A stretch of 64,000 nucleotides of DNA from Branchipolynoe longqiensis (GCA_030323885.1 CM059194.1:25795363-25859362); one strand, 5' to 3'. Positions 10,048 through 20,680 are shown, counted from the stretch's first letter. Translations and numbers: made by a program. The notes: generated by a model from the letters alone, not told the origin.

Positions 10048-10462
10048 TAGAGTTGTATATACATATCTACGCATACTCATCTATATGCATACACACATAT
10101 ATGCATGTATACTTACTTAGACATAAGTTATATATGAGACTGTATCAAAAGGTGCTAAGCAATATGGGACAAAACTTTGTCCATTGTAATGATCAACATA
10201 CTATCCGCTTCTGCATTTGCTCAGGATAAACTGATTTGTTTGTTACATGGTGTTTCATAATGCCAATAGAATACATATTGATTTGAAGCAAATGTCCTTG
10301 TGTTTTCAGTGTAACTGTTTATGTGCTGTTTTGTGTCAATCGTTCCAATGGACAAAAAAGAAAGAGTTATCACCTTTTGAGACAGGCTCATATGTATATT
10401 TAAATTATACATACATATATAAATCTTAATATATGCATATATATATATATATATATATATTA

Positions 10463-10730
10463 GTCAGGATCACAAAAAGAGGCCAATCAGGGAAAGCTGT
10501 CGGCGTCGAGCATGGATGTCGGCATCAATCGGTATAATTATAATTTAGCATTGACAGAGGTGTTGGAAAGTCCTTAAATTTATCCTGAATGTAAAGGTCG
10601 AGAAAATACAACAACCTTATTTGTTTCTCGGATAATTTAATATGAAACAAAGAAATGCACTACACCTTTAAGAATTGCGACGCCGACATCTTCAATTGAC
10701 CACCAATTGGCCCATTTTCGTGAGGCTGAC
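10463..10730. mobile_element. Short MITE inserted in a (TA)n tract
   Basis: The termini are GTCAGGATCACAAAAAGAGG and, reversed, GTCAGCCTCACGAAAATGGG, both followed by CCAAT. Subterminal GTCGGCGTC/GACGCCGAC words also pair. Alternating TA sequence flanks both ends. Confidence 0.75.
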
Positions 10731-10745
10731 TCATATATATATATA

Positions 10746-11076
10746 CAGATGAACCTCGATCCAACGGACTAATAGGGGGGAGCCGTTGTCCATTGCAGCG
10801 AGGAAATTTTCCGGGGGGTACGAAACCATGGTGGAGAGATGAGTTTCTTTTGCCGTGATCGTATAGTGGGACTCTGAGTCAGAGTCTTCAGACTCAAAGC
10901 CAAGGAAATCTGAAGCAGTGGTGGTGGCTACTGAAGTATTGCTGGTGGAAGGCTGGGGTTCAGAAAATAACTAGTTCTCTTAAAATGCGCAAATGTTCAG
11001 ATATTCACTTTAGTGGATTGTGTCTGTTGGATCCGGAATCCGTTGCATCGGTGTCCGTTGGATCGAGGTTCATCTG
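10746..11076. mobile_element. pogo/Tigger-like MITE with perfect 23-bp TIRs and TA duplication
   Basis: CAGATGAACCTCGATCCAAC plus GGA at the left is perfectly reverse-complemented at 11054-11076. TA dinucleotides abut both ends (10744-10745, 11077-11078), as expected of Tc1/mariner/pogo integration. The 330-bp interior is non-coding. Confidence 0.85.
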
Positions 11077-11079
11077 TAG

Positions 11080-11265
11080 ATATATACATGTAAATGCATA
11101 TACAGGTATGGGTTTATACACATTCACACACATATATACTCGCACATTTATATGTATGTATATATATGTGTATGAATGTGTATATATACACAAACACATA
11201 TATATATGTGTGTGTATATATGTGTATGAATGTGTATGTACACATATATACACCTATATACTAGG
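11080..11265. repeat. TA/TG/CA-rich tract
   Basis: Irregular TATATG, CACATA and ATGTGTATG words. Confidence 0.8.
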
Positions 11266-11522
11266 CCTGGTGAAAGTACAAAAAGGCCACAGTAAATCTA
11301 TGTGGTACAGCGGTAGTTTATGACACGTAGCATAGAAGCGTTGCTTTATTTATATTCACATAATGCATTATAATTTATATAGCTTATACTTTTATAGATG
11401 CCAACAATCTAAATGGGACCCCGTGACCCCCGCCCCCCCCCCCCCCCACACACCCCCGCCCGCTCACCCCCTCCTCCCGGACACCTCTCATGTCCAACAT
11501 CTGCTACCAGTGGGCGCTGGTA

Positions 11523-12028
11523 CCGGTGTGGCGGTTTCAGCCGTGCGCCAGTTTCAGCCATGCGCATAGAGTCAAACTCAAGGCATTGTCAATGGTCGTG
11601 AGCAATCTTCATACAGAAAATACAGAAAAAGTGAAATATCTCTAAAACCACACCACCTATTAACAAATCGCTTGGTCCACATATAGAACACATCTTTACC
11701 AAAAAGAGTATATTAAATTTATAAGGTTAGGGTTCTTGATTTCTATTAATTTTGAATAAGACTAATGTTTTGCACTGCGCGTACCGGCAAACTCAAGGCA
11801 TTGTCAATGGTCGTGAGCAATCTTCATACAGAAAATACAGGAAAAGTGAAATATCTCTAAAACCACACCACCTAGAAACAAATCGCTTGGTACACATATA
11901 GAAAACATCTTTACCAAAAACATTATATTAAATTTATAAGGTTAGTGACTCATGACCATTGACAATGCCTTGAGTTTGAGTTAATGCGCACGGCTGAAAC
12001 TGACAGTGAGCTGAAACCGCCACACCGG
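11523..12028. mobile_element. Foldback element with internal 215-bp tandem duplication
   Basis: TIR CCGGTGTGGCGGTTTCAG at both ends, with CAGTTTCAGCCRTGCGCA just inside. CTCAAGGCATTGTCAATGGT occurs at 11577 and again 215 bp later, and its reverse complement lies near the right end. Diverged relatives of the interior are at 19349-19942, 41710-42020 and 55296-55870. Confidence 0.8.
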
Positions 12029-12369
12029 GGAAACAGTGAGTCAACCCCCATCTCTACCGCCAGTTGGCGCCACCTATCCCAAATGTCACCCCACTGCAGA
12101 TTTAACCCATCCGGGACTGCGTCACTTCTAATAATAATTAAAAAAAATTGAAAGCAGAAAAAAACAGATTAAAAAAATATGGGGGGCGGGAGCACCTCAC
12201 GTTGCGAATATGAAAAGCGATAATAAACCGAGAAAATGATACAAATATCGGGAACAGTGCCATGTGTTCTTGTTGCCTCTCCCTCCCGCACCCTGACCCC
12301 ACTCCGTCCCGCTGGACTGAATAGGCGAGTTTGTTTGCTGTCTGAAGTCTTCGAGGGGTGCGGTGGGAG

Positions 12370-12800
12370 GGGGGGGACCCCCACCTCCACCTCTCCCCGC
12401 CTTGCCTCGCCCCACCCAGCCTACACCTACATCCGGTCCAGCACCCATCTCACCCAGCCCACCCCAACTCGCCCTGCACCCCACCCGACCTGCCCCCCCG
12501 CCCCGCCCCGCCCCGCCCCGCCCCGCCACGCCGGCACCCGCACCTCCCCCCGCCCAGCCCCACCCGCCCGCCCCGCCCCGTCTCGCCTGCATCCCGCCCC
12601 GACCCCGCACCTCCCCCGCACCCTCCCCTCCCCCCCCCCCCCCCCCACACCTCCCCCCGCACCCTGCCCAACCTGCCCCCAACCCCCGCTCCACCCTGCA
12701 CCCCGCCCCACCCTGCATCCTCGCCCTACAACCCGCCTCTCCCCGCCCTACACCCCAGCCCTCCCCGCCCTAAACCCCTCCCCGCACCCCTCCCGGTGCG
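12370..12800. repeat. C-rich tandem tract (CCCGC and variants)
   Basis: Pyrimidine-biased pentamers and hexamers, with C14 at about 12630. The 267-, 173- and 153-codon ORFs over this block are stop-free shadows (Pro/Ala or Gly/Arg runs). Adjacent 12820-13090 is CpG-rich with GACGGT triplet repeats. Confidence 0.85.
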
Positions 12801-13239
12801 CACACAGCTCACGCGTTGACGGTGACGGTGACGGTGACCCGTTGCCGATTGTCTGGCGGTGTCTGGCGGTGTCGCAGGGGTTATCGGGGCGCCATCGGTC
12901 TCCCCCCAGTCGGCAGCGGCCGATCCCGGCGGGCCTGGCCGACAAGGCGGGCCTTTGTGGCCGGCCCGTGGGCCCCGCCCCGCTGATTACACCCCCCAAT
13001 GACCACAACTGTCATTTTTCATACCTCCGCCGGAATTAGCGTCACTCCCCCTTTCCATTACGGCTGTGCCGGGCGGCGCGACGTGTTGATGGTGACTGCT
13101 TATGTTGTTAGTGCCCGCGCGTGTGTGTGTGTGTCTCTGTGAGGGAGGAGAGGGGGGAGGGGTGTGGCCATTATGTGACCTGCACACTCATGTGCCCACC
13201 GACATGTGAAAACCACATGGTTGCTTTCTGCGAGACGAT

Positions 13240-13456
13240 CCTGACTACCTACCTACCTACCTGCATACCTATATGTCTCCCTTCGTACCTGCCTTCCTAT
13301 TTGCATACCTATACATACCTGCCTTCAATACCTATCTATGTATCTATATAACTACCTATTTACATACCTATATATATACCTACCATCAATGCCTATCTAT
13401 ATATCTATATTATTTATATACCTACCTATTTAGACCTAGATATACCCCCCTTCAAT

Positions 13457-13496
<40 letters not shown>

Positions 13497-13535
13497 ATCT
13501 ACCTATTTACATACCTATATATATACCGACACAAC
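13240..13535. repeat. CTAC/CTATATA repeat with (TA)n core
   Basis: TACC tetramers grade into TACCTATATA units, with pure TA at 13461-13492. Confidence 0.85.
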
Positions 13536-13569
13536 TACATAGCTTCATAACTGTGTAGCTAAATATCTA

Positions 13570-14581
13570 CTAATACCCTTGTCACACTATGACGTAACGA
13601 GCGAACGTGAGCCTAATGTGGTGATTTTTCATCATTACGTTGATGTACATTGGATTACGTTATGATGACGTCATAATGATGTTAGACTGACGTCGAGCTA
13701 CGTCATATTACGTCGTGTTATGTTGAGTTACGTCGAGGTTTTGGACATGTTAAAAAATGTTGATGTAGCTCGAACGTAAGGGTTTACGTTCGCCATACAT
13801 TCTGTTCACGTTAAGCGAACGTCAATGATGTTAAACGGACATTAGGCAAATGCTGCTCACTACGTTCAACTACATTGACCCACATTAAACCAGACGGGAT
13901 GGCCGAATGAGTTAGAGCGTCCATCTCCCATGCTGGTAGATCGTGGGGTCGTGGGTTCGAGTCCCGGTCGAGTCAAACCAATGACTTTAAAATTGATACT
14001 TGTTGCTTCCTAGCCAGGCGCTCGGCATTATTAGGATAGGGCAAGGACTGGTGTGCTCAGTGTCAGGATAATGTGACTGAGTGGGATACCAGGTCATGGT
14101 GCCGGCGGCCTGGTTTCCCAGTGGGACAGCACTATAAAGTCACCATGAGTGCGCACTGTCACAAGTCGGTACCCGTCCTGATATGACCTTAGATGTTGCT
14201 AGGACGTAAAACAACAACAAACAAACACATTAAACCGGGTGGAAATGCCCACGTGGCGTAATGGGAACGTCAGGAGAACTTCAGGAGAACGTCAGGAGAA
14301 CGTACATTCAACATATGTTCAACGTCTCATGATGTATGTAATGTCACGTAACGTTCTTCTGGCGATGGAATAAGGTTCATAACGTTCCGTGAGCATAATG
14401 ACGTTGTCCTCTCTCGTTGAATGATGGTATCACTACGCTTTACCGATGTTACGCTCTCGTCCACTACGCTGCATCCACGTTCAACTTGTGCCCAAATTTG
14501 CATACTACGCTGAGAAGTTCAACGTTCTTCACGTTCTCCCTACGTTGACATCGTTACGTCGTAGTGTGACAGGGCCATTAG
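13570..14581 (-). mobile_element. TGTCACAC-superfamily element, ACGT-word subfamily, with SINE-A inside
   Basis: The ends CTAATACCCTTGTCACACTA and (reversed) CTAATGGCCCTGTCACACTA are inverted, followed by YGACGTAACG. The element is collinear in reverse with 60319-61006. It carries TTTTGGACATGTTAAAA at 13739 and is packed with degenerate ACGT decamers. The strand is given relative to the 60.3 kb copy. No ORF; presumed non-autonomous. Confidence 0.85.
13892..14225 (+). mobile_element. SINE-A, full length, perfect 11-bp TSD
   Basis: This is the best-dated copy: CACATTAAACC is present at 13881-13891 and 14226-14236. The head is GGATGGCCGAATGAGTTAGA, B box GGGTTCGAGTCCC, and the tail GACGTAAAACAACAACAAAC. 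Copies at 17.0 (reversed) and 63.7 kb are the same subtype. Confidence 0.95.
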
Positions 14582-14653
14582 ATATACAGCTAGATAGATA
14601 CTTAGCTACATAGCTATATAACTACGTAGTTACTTAGCTACATAACTATGTAA

Positions 14654-15066
14654 CTCATTATCATCATCATCATCATGCTGTTGGTCGTGATGCGACAAAG
14701 ACTGCTTTCATTACTTGACTGCCGCTCTCCATTTAGCTCTCTGCTGGGAGAGTGATGTCCATGAGTCAGTCTTAATGTCTCTCAGCTTCAGGTTTCTCTT
14801 GATGGTATCCTTGAACCGGAGACAAGGGCGCCCTCTCTTTCTGTAACCAGAAGACAGTTGAGAGTAGAGGATCTGCTTTGGTAGCCTGTCTGATGACATC
14901 CTCATGAGGTGTCCAGTCCACCGGAGATTCTTTTTGATCAGAAGATCTTCCATAGAGGGCAGGCCCTGTCCGTTCGAGTATTTCCTTATTTGTCACTTTG
15001 TCCTTCCAGGTTAGGCTCATGATTGAACGCAGATGTCGCATCATGAAGGCATGCAGCTTTTTCACC
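14654..15066 (-). mobile_element. 5'-truncated LINE, RT C-terminal region, frameshifted
   Basis: Two minus-strand frames encode the same protein as 46799-47265: KKLHAFMMRHLRSIM, then MEDLLIKKNLRWTGHLMRMS, ending near TKW/AKWRAAVK. A one-base insertion near 14964 (GGGCCTGCCC against GGGCTGCCC) shifts the frame. The 3' end is an (ATG)n tail on the minus strand. HLMRM...LPKQILY with RGRPRLRFK is typical of the region C-terminal to the RT domain of many invertebrate non-LTR elements. Non-functional. Confidence 0.85.
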
Positions 15067-15350
15067 TGCATACATCCATATATACATACATAAACACACC
15101 CATGTATACACACAAACATACACGCACACACACATACACACACATGCACACATACATACACACATATAGCCTACAGACAGACATATACACATACATGCTT
15201 ACATACTTATATACGCATACATACCCGCATGCATACATAAAGATGACAAACATACCCATACATACCCATACATACCCATACATACACATATATACACAAA
15301 CATATATACACAAACATACACACACCCATACACACATGAGCACACACGCC
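15067..15350. repeat. CATA/CACA-rich tract
   Basis: ACATACATAC tetramers and ACCCATACAT 10-mers (15254-15286). The overlapping ORFs are shadows. Confidence 0.85.
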
Positions 15351-15390
15351 GCCCCACAGGGCCCCTTGCTGTGCGACGGGTGGTGTTTGT

Positions 15391-15417
15391 GGTTACGATA
15401 AGCGACAAAAGACCGTC
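15391..15417 (+). repeat. 27-bp word shared with the 17.99 kb insertion
   Basis: GGTTACGATAAGCGACAAAA plus GACCGTC matches 25 of 27 bases of 17988-18014. Here there is no flanking GGCAAGCTTGC duplication. Confidence 0.7.
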
Positions 15418-15629
15418 GGCTGTCGGCCAATACGACGAGCCCACACAGGACGATCGCACCGCCCTATGCACACGACACCACACCCACCTGCCAGCACCCC
15501 ACACACCGACACACCCACACACTCACATACCCGCACACACCCCAACAATCACCCCGACACCCCCCGACCCCCCCCCCCATCTCAACGCGGGTTCTCTACA
15601 TCACCATCACACACCCAGTGAGAAAAAAA

Positions 15630-15737
15630 ACCCACCAAAAATTAACAAAAACTAACAAAAACTAACAAAGACTAACACAAACTAACAACAACTTACAAAA
15701 ACTAACAAAAACTTACAAAGCTAACAAAAACAAGCGC
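15630..15737. repeat. ACTAACAAAA 10-bp tandem repeat
   Basis: About ten units with minor changes. Confidence 0.85.
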
Positions 15738-15930
15738 CCCCTCCTCCCACAACAACAGATTGTACGTGCTGTCAATGTAAACTATGCTCCCCACCATCTC
15801 CATCAACGACCACCCACCCCCTCCGTGATTCCTGCTTGTCGATCCTCTGTTCGATTGCCTTCGCCGGCGATTCGTTGGTACGCCGCGGCGCGCCGGCCGC
15901 CTGGCCGTCCGAGAGCCCGGAGCATGCCCA

Positions 15931-16158
15931 GTTGGTTGGTTGTTGGAGTTTTACGTCCTGGCAACATCTAAGTTGATATCAGGACGGGTACCGACTTGTG
16001 ACAGTGCGCACGCATGGCGACTTTATAGTGCTGCACCACTGGGAAACCCGGCCGAAAACAATGACCTGATATCCCACTCAGTCACATTATCCCGACACCG
16101 AGCCAACCAGTCCGCGGCCTATCCTAATAATGCCGAGTGCCTGGCTAGGAAGCGACAA
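15931..16158 (-). mobile_element. SINE-A, head lost into a GTGTGC repeat
   Basis: The tail GTTGGTTGGTTGTTGGAGTT and body run to AGGAAGCGACAATATGTG; the head half is replaced by a long GTGTGC array starting exactly where the body would read ACAAGTATCAA. Confidence 0.85.
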
Positions 16159-16350
16159 TATGTGCGTGTGCGTGTGCGTGTGCGTGTGCGTGTGCATGCA
16201 TGTGCATGTGTGCGTGCGTGCGTGCGTGTGTGCGTGCGTGTGTGCGTGTGTGTGCGCGTGTGCGTGTGCGTGTGCGTGTGCGTGCGTGCGTGCGTGCGCG
16301 TGTGCGTGTGCGTGCGTGTGCGTATGTGCGTGCGTGTGCGCGTGTGTGTG
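16159..16350. repeat. (GTGTGC/GTGC)n microsatellite
   Basis: Alternating purine-pyrimidine GTGC/GTGTGC for 190 bp, a Z-DNA-prone composition. ORFs in all frames are shadows. Confidence 0.9.
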
Positions 16351-16424
16351 GAGGGGGTGGAAATACTTCCATGTATGTGTTCGCATCGAGAGAAAATTGG
16401 GGCTGCCGTAGGACTCGCCTCGGG

Positions 16425-16506
16425 GTGGGTGGAGAGGCGGTGGTGAGGGGGGGGGGGACCTGGGTGAGGGGGGGACCTGGGTGGGGGTGGGGGTGGGGGG
16501 TGGTCC
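16425..16506. repeat. G-rich tract with GGGGGGACCTGGGTG repeats
   Basis: Two to three imperfect repeats of GGGGGACCTGGGTG, with several G4-capable windows. Confidence 0.7.
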
Positions 16507-16699
16507 CCCAGAGCCACAGGACACAGACTAGACACTTTGACCATGGCCTTTGCCAGGGCAGACAGTATACCTTATGAAACTATCGACTCTTTATTTTACT
16601 TTTTCTTCTTTCACCCCGCCTCCCCCTCCTCCCCTCCTCCTCCACTCCCCCTCCCCTCTCACACCTTCTCCCACTCACTAGCCACTCTTCCGACAGGGG

Positions 16700-16733
16700 G
16701 CTGGTTGGTGGTGGTGGTGGTGGTGGTGGTGTG
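16700..16733. repeat. (GGT)n microsatellite
   Basis: Nine or so GGT units. Confidence 0.9.
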
Positions 16734-17036
16734 AGGAGGATGAATGCCTCCAGTGTTGTACCTACCGCAGCCTACTTCTATATTCGAGCCCTGAGAATTC
16801 TTTGTGCCTGTGTAACTTCTTTTCTTTTCATTTTTTTTTTCACTTTAAATTTAATTGTATCCTTCTTTAAAATTTTTAAAGATTTAATTTATTTCCCTTT
16901 ATTCCTACAGAATGCGTAGACGCATGGTTAGAGTCTGACATGGAAGGTAACTTCCACCATGCCCCCCCCCCCCCTGCCCCCGACCGCTCATTCTTCCTTC
17001 CATGTTCCATGTCTATTAGGCGTGATGGTTTGTGCT

Positions 17037-17374
17037 GTTGTTTGTTGTTGTTTTACATCCTAGCAACATCTAAGGTCATATCAGGACGGGTACCGACTTG
17101 TGACAGTGCGCACTCATGGCGATTTTATAGTGCTGTCCCACTGGGAAACCAGGCCGCCGGCACCATGACCTGGTATCCCACTCAGTCACATTATCCTGAC
17201 ACTGAGCACACCAGTCCTTGCCCTATCCTAATAATGCCGAGCGCCTGGCTAGGAAGCGACAAGTATCAATTTTAAAGTCATTGGTTTGACTCGACCGGGA
17301 CTCGAACCCACGACCCCACGATCTACCAGCACGGGAGACAGACGCTCTAACTCATTCGGCCATCCCGTCTGGTC
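17037..17374 (-). mobile_element. SINE-A, full length
   Basis: Tail TTTGTTGTTGTTTTACATCC at the left, head end GGCCATCCCGTCTGGTC at the right. Body and head closely match the 13892-14225 copy. Confidence 0.9.
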
Positions 17375-17422
17375 AGGCGCAATGGAAACCTGTGGGATTA
17401 AATAAGCCCAGAAAGGAAAGGA

Positions 17423-17757
17423 AAGCTTGTTTTATTTAGCAACGCCTCTAGAGCACATTGCCTTTTATCATCGGCTATTGGACGTCAAACATATGGTCAT
17501 TTTGACATATTTCTTTGGAGGAAACCCGCTGCCACCACCCATATAGCCTACTCTTTCCGATAAGCGGCAAAGGGTCTTTTATATACACTTTTCCACAGAC
17601 AGCACTGCACTACCACAACCTTTGATGAACCAGTTGTGGACCACTGGTTGGAACGGAAAATAGCCCAAACTGCAAACGGGTCCACTGAGCAGGATCGATC
17701 AGATGAGCGAGACCTTCACAGGTGGGCACTCTACCACCTGAGCTACCTCCGGCTCCT
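17423..17757 (-). mobile_element. SINE-D, mollusc-type tRNA SINE, full length
   Basis: Minus strand: head GGAGGTAGCTCAGGTGGTAG (A box), then a body with TAAAAGACCCTTTGCCGCTT and ATGACCATATGTTTGACGTC, ending CAATGTGCTCTAGAGGCGTT then GCTAAATAAAACAAGC. I recognise this body from many molluscan genomes. The expected B box is degraded. Confidence 0.85.
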
Positions 17758-17776
17758 CATAGGCTTAGAGATCCCT

Positions 17777-18187
17777 TTAAAGCTGCATAGTCCAATGAAA
17801 TATCAAAATTTCAAAACCAAACCAATTATCTAGATTTGATTTGACATATCTAACTTAGATTCTGATGCACTTATTAAGCATTTGTTTCTGCATAGAAGGC
17901 AATACTGACTCAATTTAACAGAACCAGCTAGTGGTAGTGTTACGGCAGAAGTCTATGGTGTCACTGTCAGAGTTTTGGCAAGCTTGCGGTTACGATAAGC
18001 AACAAAGGACCGTCGGCAAGCTTGCCAAAACTAATTTGACATGTTTGCACTCAAAATATCTCAAAAGTCTACCATTTAAAATAAAATAACTTTGAACTAA
18101 TGTAAAGTAGATACTAGTGATCGATCTAATATATTTATCTCAGAAAAAAATACAGAAATTCGAAACCATCGGACTATGAAACTTTAA
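17777..18187 (+). mobile_element. M1 MITE, complete
   Basis: TIRs TTAAAGCTGCATAGTCCAAT and CATCGGACTATGAAACTTTA (inverted, imperfect). The interior includes the palindrome GGCAAGCTTGCC, which is split by a 27-bp insertion. Confidence 0.9.
17988..18014 (+). mobile_element. 27-bp insertion with perfect 11-bp TSD
   Basis: GGCAAGCTTGC stands at 17977-17987 and 18015-18025; other M1 copies have it once (GGCAAGCTTGCCAAAACT). The inserted word is GGTTACGATAAGCAACAAAG plus GACCGTC. It is too short to be any known autonomous unit; the TSD length resembles LINE-mediated integration. Confidence 0.7.
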
Positions 18188-18267
18188 TACTGCAAGAGTA
18201 CTAGTACTAGTAGTAGTGACAGTCTCCCCATGCCCACCCACGGCAGATACCTCCCATGCGGAAGGTC

Positions 18268-18617
18268 GGTTGGTTGTTGGAGTTTTACGTCCTGGCAACA
18301 TCTAAGGCTATATCAATTATAAGGACGGGCACAGACTTGTGACAGTGCACACTCATGGTGACTTTATAGTGCTGTCCCACTGGGAGACCAGGCCACCATC
18401 ACCATGACCCGATATCCCACTCAGTCACATTATCCTGACACTGAGCTAACCAGTCCTTGCCCTATCCTAATAATCCTGAGCGCCTGCTAGGAAGTGACAA
18501 GTATACATATTTATGTCATTGGTTTGACTCGGCCAGGGTTCGAAGCAATGGGTTCGAATCCCACGATTTACCAAAACGGGAGACGGACGCTCAACTCATT
18601 CGGCCATCCCATCTAGT
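18268..18617 (-). mobile_element. SINE-A, full length
   Basis: From GTTGGTTGTTGGAGTTTTAC to GGCCATCCCATCTAGTC. The body has an 8-9 base insertion (ATATCAATTATAAGG) relative to consensus. Confidence 0.9.
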
Positions 18618-18855
18618 CAGTACCGACTTGTGACATTACATACTCATGGTGACTTTATAGTGCTGCCCCATGGAGACCAGGCCGCCAGCACCTTGACCTG
18701 ATTTCCCACTCAGTCACATTATCATGACACTGAGCTAACCAGTCCTTCTCCTATCCTATGAATGCCGAGCACCAAGCTAGGTCGCGACACATATCAATTT
18801 TGTAAGTTATTGGTTTGCCGTGACTGGGAATTGAACTCCCCATCTTCTGCATGGG
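18618..18855 (-). mobile_element. SINE-A, tail-truncated, abutting the previous copy
   Basis: It starts mid-body at AGTACCGACTTGTGACATTA and runs to a degraded head (GACTGGGAATTGAACTCCCC). The two copies are head-to-tail with no spacer. Confidence 0.85.
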
Positions 18856-19167
18856 ATATATAATTATGCATGAGCCATACAAACACTACTAATACTACTG
18901 TCCTAGTCGTTAAAGTCAATTGCACGCTATAATGGTGGTGCGAATAGGCTTTATGGAATGGAACATCGCTGATGTTTCCGGATGGCATCGTATTTCTGTG
19001 GCAAGTAGTTGAAAAGTGTAACCTCTCCAACATGAGTAATGTCTTCAGTTTCTCAACAAATGCTATCTTATATTGCCTGTGGCTGGATTGTAACGTACAC
19101 TGCTTATCTATATGTGTGCAGTTGTGCATGTATGGAATTATTTATTACAGTTATCTATAATGTGGGA

Positions 19168-19348
19168 GTCTCTGTGGCGGAGTGGTTAGAGTGTCTGACA
19201 TTTTCCTAGGTCGGACTCCTAATCTGAAGGTCAGTGGTTTGATTCCCCCGTGTCCCCACCTCTGACAATTTGGATTTCCATCGATGTGTATTAGTTACAG
19301 CGTCATCAAAGCCCAGTTGCTCTCATACCATGTGAGGTATTTATTACG
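19168..19348 (+). mobile_element. SINE-C copy
   Basis: CTCTGTGGCGGAGTGGTTAG (A box), long variable region with GGTCGGACTCCTAATCTGAA, B box GTGGTTTGATTCCC, then a 95-bp tail ending CCCAGTTGCTCTCATA. It is the partner of 6250-6390. Confidence 0.8.
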
Positions 19349-19942
19349 ATAGACTACATCATGGTTCCAGCGGCGCGGTGCATTGTGGGATGGGTCAGAG
19401 CAAAACAACCCCCCCCAAAAGCACATGGCACATGCTAATACACTGGGTGCAGCTATGAAATGTGCTAGTTTCAGCTCATCTCAGCTCTTGTTTGAAACAT
19501 AGAATACCAACTAAAAATATATATATAATAAATTAAGATATTAATCTTTTATCCAGCATTGCATTTACATCAATATAATCAGCACATCTTATGCCATGTG
19601 CATTTAGATTTAGAAAGATCTAGGCACTCAGACTAGTGTTAGAGCCACAGCCAGAGTACTCAATGCATTGTCAATGGCAGTGAGTAATCTCCATACAGAA
19701 AAAGTAAAATATTGCTAAAACCACACAACCTAGGCACAAACCGCTTGGAACACATATAGAAAACAGGTTTAACAAAAAGATTATATTAAATTGATAAGGT
19801 TAGGGTTTGGGATTTCTATTAATTTTGAATAGAACTGATGTTTTTCAATGCGCGTATAGGCAAACTCAATGGCTGTACACCTTTGCTTTGCTCCCAAGGC
19901 CGTTTTCGGCGCATGCACAGTCGGAACCGTGATGTAGTCTAT
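19349..19942. mobile_element. Foldback-family element, 594 bp
   Basis: Termini ATAGACTACATCATGGTTCC and, reversed, ATAGACTACATCACGGTTCC. The right half is collinear with 11575-11790 (ATTGTCAATGG, AACACATATAGAAAACA), and the left half is the reverse complement of 55.75-55.87 kb. Confidence 0.75.
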
Positions 19943-20420
19943 TATCTGTAATTCTGCTTGTATGTAATTATTTATAGAGGGGTTGCAATAGTGTCACGAG
20001 ACAACTTCCGGTGGCCATATTGGATTACATATGAAAGGCTTGGAAGGTCTTACATTGTGTTTATTTACCGATTTGTTGGTTTATTTGTCACTGCTTTGAG
20101 CAGTTTGGCCTCAAAAGTTGGTGGAAAAGGGTTTTTTTGATGGAGGGGAAGTATTTTTTTAATCACGTAGCATCAGATTGTTTCTAAAGCGCAGTATGTT
20201 GACATTTTAGATGCTCTGGCAAAGGATTAGAAAGGTTCGGGCAGTACCCACTAGGTGGTGCCACATACTTCGGCGGCCATGACTATAGTAGAGCAATGGT
20301 GGAGGTAGTGTTCTTGCTATAAGAGAGGGGGCACCATAGGTGGTATTAAGTGTAATCCAAGATGGCTAACCACTGAGTGATGATGTCACGTGCACTCCCT
20401 CTATTGAGCGAGGCCATTCG

Positions 20421-20680
20421 CAGAGCTGCTTTGCTTTGCTCTGCGAATTCGCGGAAGAATGATTATTATTTGCAGAGCTGCCTTGCTCTGCGAATTAGTG
20501 GAAGAATGATTGTTATTCGCAGAGCTGCCTTGCTCTGCGAATTAGCGGAAGGATGATTATTATTCACAGAGCTGCCTTGCTCTGCGAATTAGCAGAAGAA
20601 TGATTATTATTTGCAGAGCTGCTTTGCTCTGCGAATTAGCGGAAGAATGATTATTATTCGCAGAGGTGCATAAGATTTGT
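20421..20680. repeat. 47-bp tandem array of short hairpins
   Basis: CAGAGCTGCYTTGCTCTGCG recurs at 20421, 20473, 20520, 20567 and 20614, with a broken unit at 20661. GCAGAGC and GCTCTGC pair around a 6-base loop in each complete unit. A related GCAGAG word recurs at 21466. Confidence 0.85.

Noticed and set aside
12197..13039. 267- and 173-codon ORFs on both strands
   Set aside because: They overlap the C-rich tandem tract; Pro/Ala and Gly/Arg runs mirror base composition and every frame is open.
16087..16544. 140-145 codon ORFs with alternating Thr-His or Cys-Val
   Set aside because: Translation of the GTGTGC microsatellite.
20000..20395. MITE bounded by GTGGCCATATTGGATTACA and its inverted partner near 20350-20385
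   Set aside because: Only about 20 bp of imperfect inversion, no convincing outer termini or duplication.
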